Below are positions 1 through 5,894 of a DNA stretch of 7,455 bases, one piece after another. The stretch is from Sulfuricella sp035530375 (lineage in GTDB: Bacteria; Pseudomonadota; Gammaproteobacteria; Burkholderiales; Sulfuricellaceae): assembly GCA_035530375.1 (NCBI GenBank), contig DATKUY010000054.1:1-7455 (forward strand), in the 5' to 3' direction. The notes beneath the pieces were generated by a model. It saw only the letters and a program-made list of their open reading frames with translations, searched no databases and was not told where the DNA came from. Both the position numbers and the translations under genes were made by a program. Within the stretch, counting starts at the first letter, position 1, and each line of letters starts with the position of its first letter.

Positions 1-200
1 CCGCCGTAATAGCGCTTGCCGGGATAGCCTTCGGCATACTTGTTGGTCAGTTGCGAGCCCTGCGCTTCCATCACCGCCGGACTGGCGTAGTTTTCCGAAG
101 CGATCAACTCGATGTGGTCTTCCTGGCGGCGGGTTTCACCCTGCATCGCCTGCCACAACTCAGGATCGAATTTAGCAATGGTCTGGTCTGCGCTGAACAT
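1..200 (-). CDS. glyA: Serine hydroxymethyltransferase, N-terminal part (cut by window edge)
   Basis: Serine hydroxymethyltransferase is a cytosolic PLP enzyme that interconverts serine plus tetrahydrofolate with glycine plus 5,10-methylene-THF, the main source of one-carbon units. Only the first 66 codons lie in the window; the gene continues leftwards. The translation opens MFSADQTIAKFDPELWQAM, then shows the family's conserved RRQEDHIELIASENYAS block (about residues 24-40) and NKYAEGYPGKRYYGG (from residue 53). The latter contains Tyr55, Glu57 and Tyr65 of the active-site and dimer region in E. coli numbering. The ATG at 200-198 is the natural start because the family's N-terminus is this short; the ribosome site is a weak purine run (GAAAGAG) about 6 bases upstream. 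It is the last of three minus-strand genes, 105 bases behind the K+ channel gene, with a promoter-like sequence in the gap. The identification is very secure. Confidence 0.96.
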   Translation of the reverse strand, partial: MFSADQTIAKFDPELWQAMQGETRRQEDHIELIASENYASPAVMEAQGSQLTNKYAEGYPGKRYYG

Positions 201-237
201 AACGGGCTCTTTCAAAAAAGCAAAATGGAAAATGGCG

Positions 238-246
238 ATTTTACCA
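238..246 (-). promoter_or_regulatory. Extended -10 promoter element for glyA
   Basis: Read on the minus strand this is TGGTAAAAT, an extended -10 (TGn plus TAAAAT) about 38 bases ahead of the glyA start. I see no good -35 at 16-18 bases, which fits an extended -10 promoter. It implies that glyA can be transcribed separately from the channel and pmbA genes. This rests on consensus likeness only. Confidence 0.45.
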
Positions 247-305
247 CGTTCGGCTCATTTTCGACTTTTGGAAGCTGCCTCAATGAATATCAGGGGATGG
301 CTTCT

Positions 306-1106
306 TTATTTATCACTTCCGCTTTCCCTGCGTTCCTTTTCCTCCAGCATAGCACGCAGTTGTGCCACCTCTTCGCGCAACGCCTTGATGTCATGATGAG
401 TTTCGCGGCGCAGATGCTTTTCGTCCTCGCCGATGAAGAATGCCGCGATACTCGCCGTCACCATGGAAAGGATCGCATAACCGATCAATACCATGATCAC
501 GGCAAAAATACGCGCGGTCGTCGTGGTCGGCACGATATCGCCATAGCCCACGGTTGCGGCGCTGGTAAAAGCCAGCCACAGGCCATCGCCATAGGTGTAC
601 ACGGTCGGCTCGAGCCAGTAAAAGCCGGCGCCGGCCACCGCCATGGTCACCATTCCGAGGCCGAGCACGTAGGGCATGGCGGTGGGAGAAAACAGATTGC
701 GCAGCACGCCCAGAAAGCGCACCAGTATCAGCATCACCACGGCCACGCGCAGCAGGCGGGCCAACGGGATCCACTCCCACTGCCAGCCTGTCAGGCTTAC
801 CGCCGCACCAATAACGATCAGCAAGTCCAGCCAGTTGCGCAGCAAATATTGCTGGGGGTATCGGGTAACCTTGAGCATCCACAGCAACTCGGCGGAAAAA
901 GCCGCCAGAATGACAAAATCCAGCGAAAGACCAAGCTGGTGCAACGGCCCTGCCTGGATCGTAGCTTCGAACAGGAACGACGGAATGGACAGCAACGCGA
1001 CCCCGATCATGATCCAGTGCAGACGGCGCTCCCATAAATAAGCCGACGGATCGTCGTGCGGGGGCACGCCGCCAATGCCCATCCAGCAACGGAAATCTAT
1101 CTCCAT
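306..1106 (-). CDS. Voltage-gated-type potassium channel, six TM, with C-terminal coiled coil
   Basis: This 266-residue inner-membrane protein is an ion-transport-family channel of bacterial Kv type. Four subunits would form a K+ pore. The selectivity filter TVGYGD is at residues 185-190, after a pore helix (about 173-184). Hydrophobic segments fit S1 (31-50), S2 (60-79), S3 (90-107), S4 (113-136), the S5 region (143-165) and S6 (199-224). S4 carries only widely spaced arginines (R117, R120, R130, R136), so voltage sensing may be weak or altered. The cytosolic tail (about 228-262) is charged and heptad-like (IKALREEVAQLRAMLEEKE), probably a tetramer-forming coiled coil; no RCK/TrkA-N ligand domain is present. 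The ATG lies 3 bases after the pmbA stop, so it is probably in the pmbA transcript, though its ribosome site is poor. An internal ATG at codon 9 is a possible alternative start. Family is sure; gating and physiological role are unknown. Confidence 0.92.
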   Translation of the reverse strand: MEIDFRCWMGIGGVPPHDDPSAYLWERRLHWIMIGVALLSIPSFLFEATIQAGPLHQLGLSLDFVILAAFSAELLWMLKVTRYPQQYLLRNWLDLLIVIGAAVSLTGWQWEWIPLARLLRVAVVMLILVRFLGVLRNLFSPTAMPYVLGLGMVTMAVAGAGFYWLEPTVYTYGDGLWLAFTSAATVGYGDIVPTTTTARIFAVIMVLIGYAILSMVTASIAAFFIGEDEKHLRRETHHDIKALREEVAQLRAMLEEKERRESGSDK

Positions 1107-1109
1107 TTT

Positions 1110-2447
1110 TCAATCGCCCGCAACGGTCATCTTCTCGATCAATACCGATCCGCACTGCTTCGAACCCTGAATCAACACATCATTGCCGACTGCCGCGATA
1201 TGCCTGAACATGTCCTTGAGATTGCCGGCAATGGTGACCTCCTCCACCGGATGCTGGATTTCGCCGTTCTCCACCCAATAGCCCGCCGCCCCGCGCGAAT
1301 AATCGCCGGTCACCGGATTGATGCCGTGGCCGAGCAGCTCCGTCACCACCAGTCCGGTGCCCATCATTTTCAGCAAACCGGCGAAATCCTGGCCGCTGCT
1401 TTCGATAATCAGGTTGTGGTTGCCGCCCGCATTGCCGGTCGTGGCCATGCCCAGCTTGCGCGCCGAATAGCTGCCGAGAAAATAGCCTTGCAGCACGCCA
1501 TCCTTCACCAGATCGCGCGCATGAGTGGCCACCCCCTCGTTGTCGAACGGGGAACTAGCCAGCCCCTTGAGGATATGCGGCAGTTCGCGGATCTGGATGA
1601 AGGGCGCGAAAATCTCCTTGCCCAGACTGTCGAGCAGAAAGGAGGATTTGCGGTACAGGCTGCCGCCGCTGACCGCGCCGACCATGTGCCCGATCAGGCC
1701 GGACGCAATCGGCGCCTCGAACAGCACCGGGCACTCGGTGGTCTTGATCTTGCGCGCCGCGAGGCGGCGCACGGTGCGTTCGCCCGCCTTGCGGCCGACC
1801 GCTGCGGCGCTCTCCAGATCGGCGGCATCGCGCCGCGAGCTGTACCAGTAATCGCGCTGCATCCCCTGATCCTCGGCGATCACCGCGCAACTGATATCGT
1901 GGCGCGAGGACGGATAGCCCGCCAGAAAACCCAGGCTGTTGCCGTACATGAACAGCGCTTCCTGGGTGGAAACCGAGGCCCCTTCGGAATTATCGATGCG
2001 CTTGTCCACCCCGAACGCGGCGGCCTCGCAGGTCTTCGCCAGATCGATCGCCTGCTCCACCGACAAATCCCACGGGTGATACAGGCTGAGATCGGGAATT
2101 TCCCTGGCCAGCAGATTCTCGTCCGCCAGGCCGGCGAATTCGTCGCTGGCCGTGTATCTTGCGATGCTGACCGCCGCCGCAACGGTGTCCTTGACCGCCT
2201 GCGGCGACAGATCGGAGGTGCTGGCATGGCCGCGCTTATGGCCGAAATAAACCGTCACGCCCAGCCCCTTGTCGCGGTTGTATTCGATGGTCTCGACTTC
2301 GCCGCGGCGCACCGAAATGTTCTGGCCGAAGCCCTGCGACACTTCGGCCTCGCAGGCGGTGGCACCGGCCTGCTTCGACTGCTTCAGGATGTCCTGGGTA
2401 ATCTGCCCCAGGTTTTCGACGGAATAGGAAAAACGGGAATCTGACAC
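1110..2447 (-). CDS. pmbA: Metalloprotease subunit PmbA/TldE
   Basis: PmbA (TldE) is the partner of TldD in a cytosolic heterodimeric protease of peptidase family U62. In E. coli the pair trims the microcin B17 leader and degrades unfolded peptides such as CcdA. TldD carries the zinc HExxH motif; the TldE subunit lacks it, and none is seen here. Family landmarks are VRRGEVETIEYNRDKGLGVTVY near the N-terminus and the C-terminal run NPVTGDYSRGAAGYWVENG followed by AGNLKDMF. Length is 445 residues against about 450 in E. coli. I chose the GTG at 2447-2445 because GAGG sits 5 bases ahead of it. A GTG two codons upstream (2453-2451) would overlap that same GAGG, so it is less likely. The gene diverges from darP, as in E. 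coli, and is followed at 3 bases by the channel gene. No tldD is in the window. Confidence 0.95.
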   Translation of the reverse strand: MSDSRFSYSVENLGQITQDILKQSKQAGATACEAEVSQGFGQNISVRRGEVETIEYNRDKGLGVTVYFGHKRGHASTSDLSPQAVKDTVAAAVSIARYTASDEFAGLADENLLAREIPDLSLYHPWDLSVEQAIDLAKTCEAAAFGVDKRIDNSEGASVSTQEALFMYGNSLGFLAGYPSSRHDISCAVIAEDQGMQRDYWYSSRRDAADLESAAAVGRKAGERTVRRLAARKIKTTECPVLFEAPIASGLIGHMVGAVSGGSLYRKSSFLLDSLGKEIFAPFIQIRELPHILKGLASSPFDNEGVATHARDLVKDGVLQGYFLGSYSARKLGMATTGNAGGNHNLIIESSGQDFAGLLKMMGTGLVVTELLGHGINPVTGDYSRGAAGYWVENGEIQHPVEEVTIAGNLKDMFRHIAAVGNDVLIQGSKQCGSVLIEKMTVAGD

Positions 2448-2469
2448 GTGCACCTCGAAAACTTCAGCG

Positions 2470-2489
2470 ATGGCTTAACGGGAAGCCAT
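2470..2489 (-). other. Perfect 7-bp hairpin in the pmbA leader
   Basis: ATGGCTT (2470-2476) and AAGCCAT (2483-2489) are perfect inverted arms around a 6-base loop. In the pmbA mRNA the hairpin would sit about 13 bases before the GAGG ribosome site. No T tract follows on either strand, so it is not an intrinsic terminator. It could be an operator dyad, a leader structure or chance. Confidence 0.35.
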
Positions 2490-2518
2490 TGGGAAAAGGG
2501 GTTAATAAAAAGCGTTTT

Positions 2519-2641
2519 AACCGCAGGGGACGCGGAGGAATTCAAAAACTTCATGACGTGCCCATGTTGCGCCCAGATCAAGGGCTTTTTACAGGGCTTC
2601 TGTCTCTTGTTTTCCTCCGCATCCCCCGCGTCCTCTGCGGT
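2519..2641. repeat. REP-like GC-rich inverted repeat between pmbA and darP
   Basis: The left arm (2519-2540, beginning AACCGCAGGGGACGCGG) and right arm (2612-2641) are inverted copies separated by about 71 bases. Read on the minus strand, the right arm begins ACCGCAGAGGACGCGG and carries one extra 9-base unit, so both arms look built from 9-mers of the type GACGCGGAG. From memory, ACCGCAGAGGACGCGGAG-like strings are a common dispersed intergenic repeat in many Proteobacteria. No reading frame of note lies between the arms. Whether it is mobile, a transcript stabiliser or a bidirectional roadblock cannot be told here. Confidence 0.6.
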
Positions 2642-2660
2642 AGAGTGCCGTTTTTGGGGT

Positions 2661-2666
2661 TATCAT
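2661..2666 (+). promoter_or_regulatory. Possible -10 box for darP-mog
   Basis: TATCAT lies 27 bases before the darP ATG, at a plausible distance for transcription starting near 2673. No clear -35 is seen at 17 bases; that position falls in the right arm of the inverted repeat. Support is weak and rests on position and consensus only. Confidence 0.3.
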
Positions 2667-2693
2667 AGCAACTTTGATTCCATTTGCGAAACC

Positions 2694-3233
2694 ATGACAG
2701 ATTTAGAGCCTGACACCTCCGACGACTTGCCGGAAGGCCCGAGCAAGACCCAGCGCAAACAGGAAATGCACGCGCTGCAAAATATCGGCGAACAGTTGGT
2801 AGAACTGAACAAGGATCGGCTGGCGCAACTGAACCTGCCGGAAACCCTGCTGGATGCCGTGATCGAGGCAAAACGCCTGACCCGCCACGAAGCGCGCCGC
2901 CGCCAGATGCAATACCTCGGCAAGCTGATGCGCAACGTGGATGCTGCGCCGATCCAGGCCAAGCTGGACGAATGGAACAATGTGACGCGCGCCCATGCCG
3001 CCAAGTTCCATCAACTGGAACACTGGCGCGACCGCCTGCTGAAGGAAGAAAACGCCTTGAACGAACTGCTGGCGGAGCACCCCCATACCGACATCCAGCA
3101 GATACGCACCCTGATCCGCAATGCACAAAAAGAGGCCGCCGCCGGCAAGCCGCCCAAAAGCAGCCGCGCCCTGTTCAAGCTGTTGCGCGAAACTATCCTC
3201 AAACAAAACGAAAGCGACCCGGAGCAGGCATGA
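2694..3233 (+). CDS. darP: Ribosome maturation factor DarP (YjgA, DUF615)
   Basis: DarP/YjgA is a small, mostly helical cytosolic protein that binds late 50S ribosomal precursors and helps fold the peptidyl-transferase region. At 179 residues it matches E. coli YjgA (about 183). Conserved stretches are the acidic N-terminus, SKTQRKQEMHALQNIGEQLV (about 17-36), HEARRRQMQYLGKLMR (about 66-81) and the C-terminal LIRNAQKEAAAGKPPKSSRALFKLLRE region. The ATG at 2694 gives the normal N-terminus; an upstream in-frame extension to 2448 would read through the inverted repeat and is not credible. The ribosome site is weak. The gene diverges from pmbA, the same neighbour as in E. coli, and overlaps mog by ATGA, so the two are probably translationally coupled. 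Confidence 0.94.
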   Translation: MTDLEPDTSDDLPEGPSKTQRKQEMHALQNIGEQLVELNKDRLAQLNLPETLLDAVIEAKRLTRHEARRRQMQYLGKLMRNVDAAPIQAKLDEWNNVTRAHAAKFHQLEHWRDRLLKEENALNELLAEHPHTDIQQIRTLIRNAQKEAAAGKPPKSSRALFKLLRETILKQNESDPEQA

Positions 3234-3787
3234 ATAACCAACAGACCGCGCTGATCGGCTTGGTCACCATCAGCGACCGCGCCACCCAGGGCGTTTATGA
3301 AGACCAGGGCATCCCGGCGCTCAACGACTGGCTCGGCAACGCGCTGGCCTCGCCATGGCGCGCCGTGACCCGCCTGATCCCGGACGAACAGGCACAGATC
3401 GAAGCCACCCTGCGCCAGTTGACCGACGAGGAAGGCTGCTGCCTGGTGCTCACCACCGGCGGCACCGGCCCGGCACCGCGCGACGTCACGCCGGAAGCCA
3501 CGCTGGCGGTGGCCGACAAGGTGCTGCCCGGTTTCGGCGAGCAGATGCGCGCCGTCAGCCTGAAGTACGTGCCCACCGCCATCCTCTCGCGCCAGGTCGG
3601 CGTGGTGCGCAAACAATGCCTGATCGTCAACCTGCCCGGCCAACCCAAAGCCATCAAGGAAACCCTCGACGGCGTGTTCGCCGCCGTGCCCTACTGCATC
3701 GACCTGATCGGCGGGCCTTACCTGGAAACACGGGAAGAAGTCATCAAGGCATTCCGCCCGAAATCGGCGATTCGGGCGAAGGCGTAA
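3230..3787 (+). CDS. mog: Molybdopterin adenylyltransferase Mog
   Basis: Mog adenylates molybdopterin with ATP, preparing it for metal insertion by MoeA in molybdenum cofactor synthesis; it is a soluble trimer. The 185-residue product (E. coli about 195) has the MoCF-binding fold signatures: LVTISDRA near residue 11, the nucleotide/MPT loop TTGGTGPAPRDVTPEA at 75-90, LPGFGEQMR at 99-107, and NLPGQPKAIKETLDGV from 134. The proline-rich PAPRDVTPE version points to Mog rather than MoaB or CinA. The start overlaps the darP stop as ATGA, with GGAG 5 bases ahead, inside the darP end. No other molybdenum cofactor gene is nearby, so the pairing with darP is positional rather than functional. A perfect 8-bp hairpin covers the last codons. 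Confidence 0.93.
   Translation: MNNQQTALIGLVTISDRATQGVYEDQGIPALNDWLGNALASPWRAVTRLIPDEQAQIEATLRQLTDEEGCCLVLTTGGTGPAPRDVTPEATLAVADKVLPGFGEQMRAVSLKYVPTAILSRQVGVVRKQCLIVNLPGQPKAIKETLDGVFAAVPYCIDLIGGPYLETREEVIKAFRPKSAIRAKA
3755..3778 (+). other. 8-bp perfect hairpin at the 3' end of mog
   Basis: CGCCCGAA (3755-3762) pairs fully with TTCGGGCG (3771-3778) around an 8-base loop, ending 6 bases before the mog stop codon. No T tract follows, so it is not a standard intrinsic terminator. It may stabilise the mRNA 3' end or assist Rho-type ending, or it may follow from the coding sequence (residues PKSAIRA). Confidence 0.4.
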
Positions 3788-3821
3788 CAACCCAAGGAGC
3801 GCCGGCGACTTGAACGTATCG

Positions 3822-3890
3822 CTTGAATGCCTGCTTCATTGCCAGGAGCAGACACCCATTAGCCGACTCAGAGTCATTCCTGGTTCGAAG
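3822..3890 (+). repeat. Diverged copy A of a dispersed intergenic repeat
   Basis: The gap after mog contains TTGAATGCCTGCTT followed by a short stem (CTGCTTC at 3831-3837 pairing with GGAGCAG at 3845-3851, one G-T) and GACA, then a perfect GACTC-A-GAGTC dyad (3865-3875). The first 14 bases and the GACA match the cores at 5788-5826 (minus) and 7200-7236 (plus). By hand I count 21 of 34 identical positions to the 5826 copy. The pattern recalls a class of intergenic repeats common in Proteobacteria, from memory. Confidence 0.35.
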
Positions 3891-3927
3891 GTTGGCAGTC
3901 AGTTTAGGATGTTCATGGGTAGACCAC

Positions 3928-3955
3928 TTACTAAATAATAAATTTCCCCTATACT
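3928..3955 (+). promoter_or_regulatory. Sigma-70-like promoter for the ABC exporter
   Basis: TATACT (3950-3955) is a good -10 box. TTACTA (3928-3933) is a partial -35, 16 bases upstream. The stretch 3928-3946 is strikingly AT-rich against its surroundings. Transcription would start near 3962, leaving a leader of about 25 bases that lacks a Shine-Dalgarno sequence. Confidence 0.45.
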
Positions 3956-3986
3956 GCCCCTTGTATCCGTAGCCCCTCTTTCCTGC

Positions 3987-4802
3987 ATGAACACAATCGC
4001 ATCCGACAGACTTGCCATCAAAGCGTCTGAACTGACACGTCAGTTTGGCCGTTTGACTGCGGTGGATCACGTCGAACTGCAGGTTCCCTATGGGGAGATT
4101 TTCGGATTGCTCGGCGCCAACGGCGCGGGGAAAAGTACCGTAATCAAGATGCTCACCACCCTGCTACCGCCGACATCCGGGTCGGCCGAGGTCGGCGGAT
4201 TCGACATCATCAAATCTCCGGGAGAGGTCAGGCGGTGCATCGGCTATGTATCTCAACTCCTGTCGGCCGACGGTGCCCTGACTGGCTACGAGAACCTGCT
4301 CCTGTCAGCCAAGCTCTATGGACTACCCAAAGCGGAAAGAAGCGTGCGCATCGCCGATGCGCTGGACTTCATGGGGCTTGCCGATTCGGCGCGCAAGCTG
4401 GTGAAAACCTATTCCGGCGGTATGATCCGCAGACTCGAGCTTGCCCAGGCCATGTTGCATCGTCCTGCCATCCTGTTCCTGGACGAGCCGACGATCGGAC
4501 TCGATCCGGTTGCGCGCCACACGGTGTGGGATCGCCTGCTGGATCTCAGGCGTGACTATGGCATGACGGTTCTCATCACGACCCACGACATGGAAGAAGC
4601 CGAGACGCTTTGCGACCGGTTGGCGATTCTGCATAGAGGGCGGGTAAGCGTGGTCGGCAAACCCGCCGAGCTGCGTTCCGGACTCGGAGCGGGCGCGACC
4701 ATGAACGACGTGTTCGCGCATTATGCGGGCGGCCTGATACACGAAAGCGGTGCCTTCAGCGAGGTCGCACAAACCCGCAGGACGGTTCGCCGCCTCGGCT
4801 GA
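3987..4802 (+). CDS. ABC-2 exporter ATPase, DrrA/NodI type
   Basis: This is the ATP-hydrolysing subunit of an ABC-2 type exporter, acting as a dimer on the inner face of the membrane. Its 271 residues contain every functional motif: Walker A GANGAGKST (43-51), Q-loop Gln90, signature YSGGM (142-146), Walker B ILFLDEP (162-168), the D-loop GLDP (171-174) and the switch His200. The segment TMNDVFAHYAG near 238-248 matches the C-terminal tail typical of daunorubicin-exporter (DrrA) and NodI ATPases. The ATG at 3987 is the first usable start and has no Shine-Dalgarno sequence (the leader ends CTCTTTCCTGC). The permease gene follows after 10 bases. DrrA-like proteins in non-producers carry unknown cargo (lipids, polysaccharides, drugs), so no substrate is assigned. 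Confidence 0.92.
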   Translation: MNTIASDRLAIKASELTRQFGRLTAVDHVELQVPYGEIFGLLGANGAGKSTVIKMLTTLLPPTSGSAEVGGFDIIKSPGEVRRCIGYVSQLLSADGALTGYENLLLSAKLYGLPKAERSVRIADALDFMGLADSARKLVKTYSGGMIRRLELAQAMLHRPAILFLDEPTIGLDPVARHTVWDRLLDLRRDYGMTVLITTHDMEEAETLCDRLAILHRGRVSVVGKPAELRSGLGAGATMNDVFAHYAGGLIHESGAFSEVAQTRRTVRRLG

Positions 4803-4812
4803 ACGCGAACCC

Positions 4813-5583
4813 ATGAAACGATTCGTCCGAGAGAGCGCCGCGATCATGGAAGTCGAGCTGATCAAGCTCGTCCGCGATCCGACCGAACTTATTTCCCGCG
4901 CCGTACAGCCTGTGCTGTGGCTGGTGGTATTCGGCCAGGTACTGGCCCAGGTTCGCGGCATCCACACCGGACATTTGAGTTACCTTGCATTCATCACGCC
5001 GGGCATCCTCGCTCAGAGCATCCTGTTCAGCTCGATCTTCTATGGCATCGCAATTATCTGGGAACGCGACCTCGGCGTGGTGCACAAGCTCCTGGCGAGC
5101 CCGGCCCGGCGCAGCTCGCTGGTTTTTGGCAAAGCGGTCGCCGCCGGATTCCGCGGCATCGTGCAGACGCTGGTCATTTACCTGATCGCACTGGCGATGC
5201 AGGTTTCCATCAGGCTCGATCCGCTGGCAATTGTTGCAGTGCTGGGCTGCGCGATGCTGGGATCGGGAATCTTTGCCACCTTCTCGCTCATCATCGCGTG
5301 CATCGTAAAAACGCGCGAGCGTTTCATGGGCATCGGGCAACTCCTGACGATGCCCATGTTTTTCGCCAGCAACGCGATCTATCCGCTGGATATCATGCCA
5401 GGCTGGCTGCGCGTCATCGCGCAGATCAACCCGCTCACTTATCTGATCGACGCGCTACGCGGACTCGTAATCACAGGAGGGGAAAATATTTACGGTTATG
5501 GTGTTGATTTTGCGGTCATGCTCACGGTGTTCGCCGTCCTGCTATTGGTCGCCGTGAGGTTATATCCGACGTTGGCGGAATGA
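4813..5583 (+). CDS. ABC-2 exporter permease, DrrB/NodJ type
   Basis: This is the membrane subunit paired with the ATPase just upstream. The 256-residue protein has about six hydrophobic segments and the ABC-2 hallmarks: DPTELISRAVQPVLWLVVFG near the N-terminus, IIWERDLGVVHKLLASP in the middle (the coupling region facing the ATPase), and the C-terminal signature FFASNAIYPLDIMPGWLRVI followed by INPLTYLIDALRGL. I chose the ATG at 4813, giving MKRFVRES. A GTG at 4750 would add 21 polar residues overlapping the ATPase end, and an ATG at 4846 would lose part of the amphipathic N-terminus. No start has a strong ribosome site, so coupling to upstream translation is likely. Function beyond export cannot be assigned. 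Confidence 0.91.
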   Translation: MKRFVRESAAIMEVELIKLVRDPTELISRAVQPVLWLVVFGQVLAQVRGIHTGHLSYLAFITPGILAQSILFSSIFYGIAIIWERDLGVVHKLLASPARRSSLVFGKAVAAGFRGIVQTLVIYLIALAMQVSIRLDPLAIVAVLGCAMLGSGIFATFSLIIACIVKTRERFMGIGQLLTMPMFFASNAIYPLDIMPGWLRVIAQINPLTYLIDALRGLVITGGENIYGYGVDFAVMLTVFAVLLLVAVRLYPTLAE

Positions 5584-5762
5584 GCGCTGCAGTGTGTTTG
5601 GCCTACGAATGGAGTGTATTCTCTCGGCATTTTCAGCAAGCCGGCACATCACATCGATCACGCTAAAATTCAAGTGCTTGTCTAATACGGAGTTGGCTCA
5701 TGACACCTTTTGAATGTCTCAAAGGGGTCGGGATTTGTCCCTTGGATCGATGGACGCCAAGT

Positions 5763-5791
5763 GCCAGTTCCGGACTTCCCGGATTACTGGC
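5763..5791. other. Strong 11-bp imperfect hairpin
   Basis: GCCAGTTCCGG (5763-5773) pairs with CCGGA plus ACTGGC (5779-5783 and 5786-5791), with a 5-base loop and one TT bulge. It has no T tract, so it is more like a REP-type or repeat-internal structure than an intrinsic terminator. It sits beside dispersed-repeat copy B, between two convergent genes. Confidence 0.5.
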
Positions 5792-5826
5792 CGATGTCCA
5801 TTTGTGCTGAAAAAGCAGTCGTTCAA
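5788..5826 (-). repeat. Copy B of the dispersed intergenic repeat
   Basis: On the minus strand this begins TTGAACGACTGCTTTTTC and continues to GGACATCGGCCAG. It aligns with copy C (7200-7239), which begins TTGAACGGCTGTTTTTC and continues to GGACGTTCGGCAAG, with one or two single-base gaps. On the plus strand TTGAATGTCTC at 5710-5720 matches the same end in the opposite orientation, so about 117 bases (5710-5826) may form one element with inverted ends. Confidence 0.45.
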
Positions 5827-5894
5827 CGTTTGAATATTGCCAGCCATCCTTACCCAGAGTTCCTTTCCACCGGATATTTTCTGCTTAACTTTCT

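Larger units (their letters stand above)
5584..5894. other. Gap without a supported gene, downstream of the exporter
   Basis: These 311 bases lie between the convergent permease and sensor genes. They contain a strong imperfect hairpin (5763-5791), dispersed-repeat copy B and one short plus-strand ORF (5700-5810) discussed in the findings. No clear intrinsic terminator with a T tract follows the permease. No continuation of the sensor protein is recognisable in any minus-strand frame. Confidence 0.6.

Noticed and set aside
51..1037. Long plus-strand open frame of 328 codons
   Set aside because: It lies opposite the SHMT start and the K+ channel gene, both clear on the minus strand. Its product is histidine- and glutamine-rich, typical of an antisense shadow in GC-rich DNA.
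1056..2444. Plus-strand open frame of 462 codons
   Set aside because: It is antisense to pmbA over almost its full length and resembles no protein I know, while pmbA is unmistakable.
2448..2693. Upstream in-frame extension of darP to an ATG at 2448
   Set aside because: It would translate the GC-rich inverted repeat and add about 82 residues absent from the family; the ATG at 2694 gives the normal N-terminus.
3744..4070. Minus-strand ORF of 108 codons across the mog-exporter gap
   Set aside because: It overlaps mog and the ATPase start and takes in the promoter and repeat region; it has no recognisable content.
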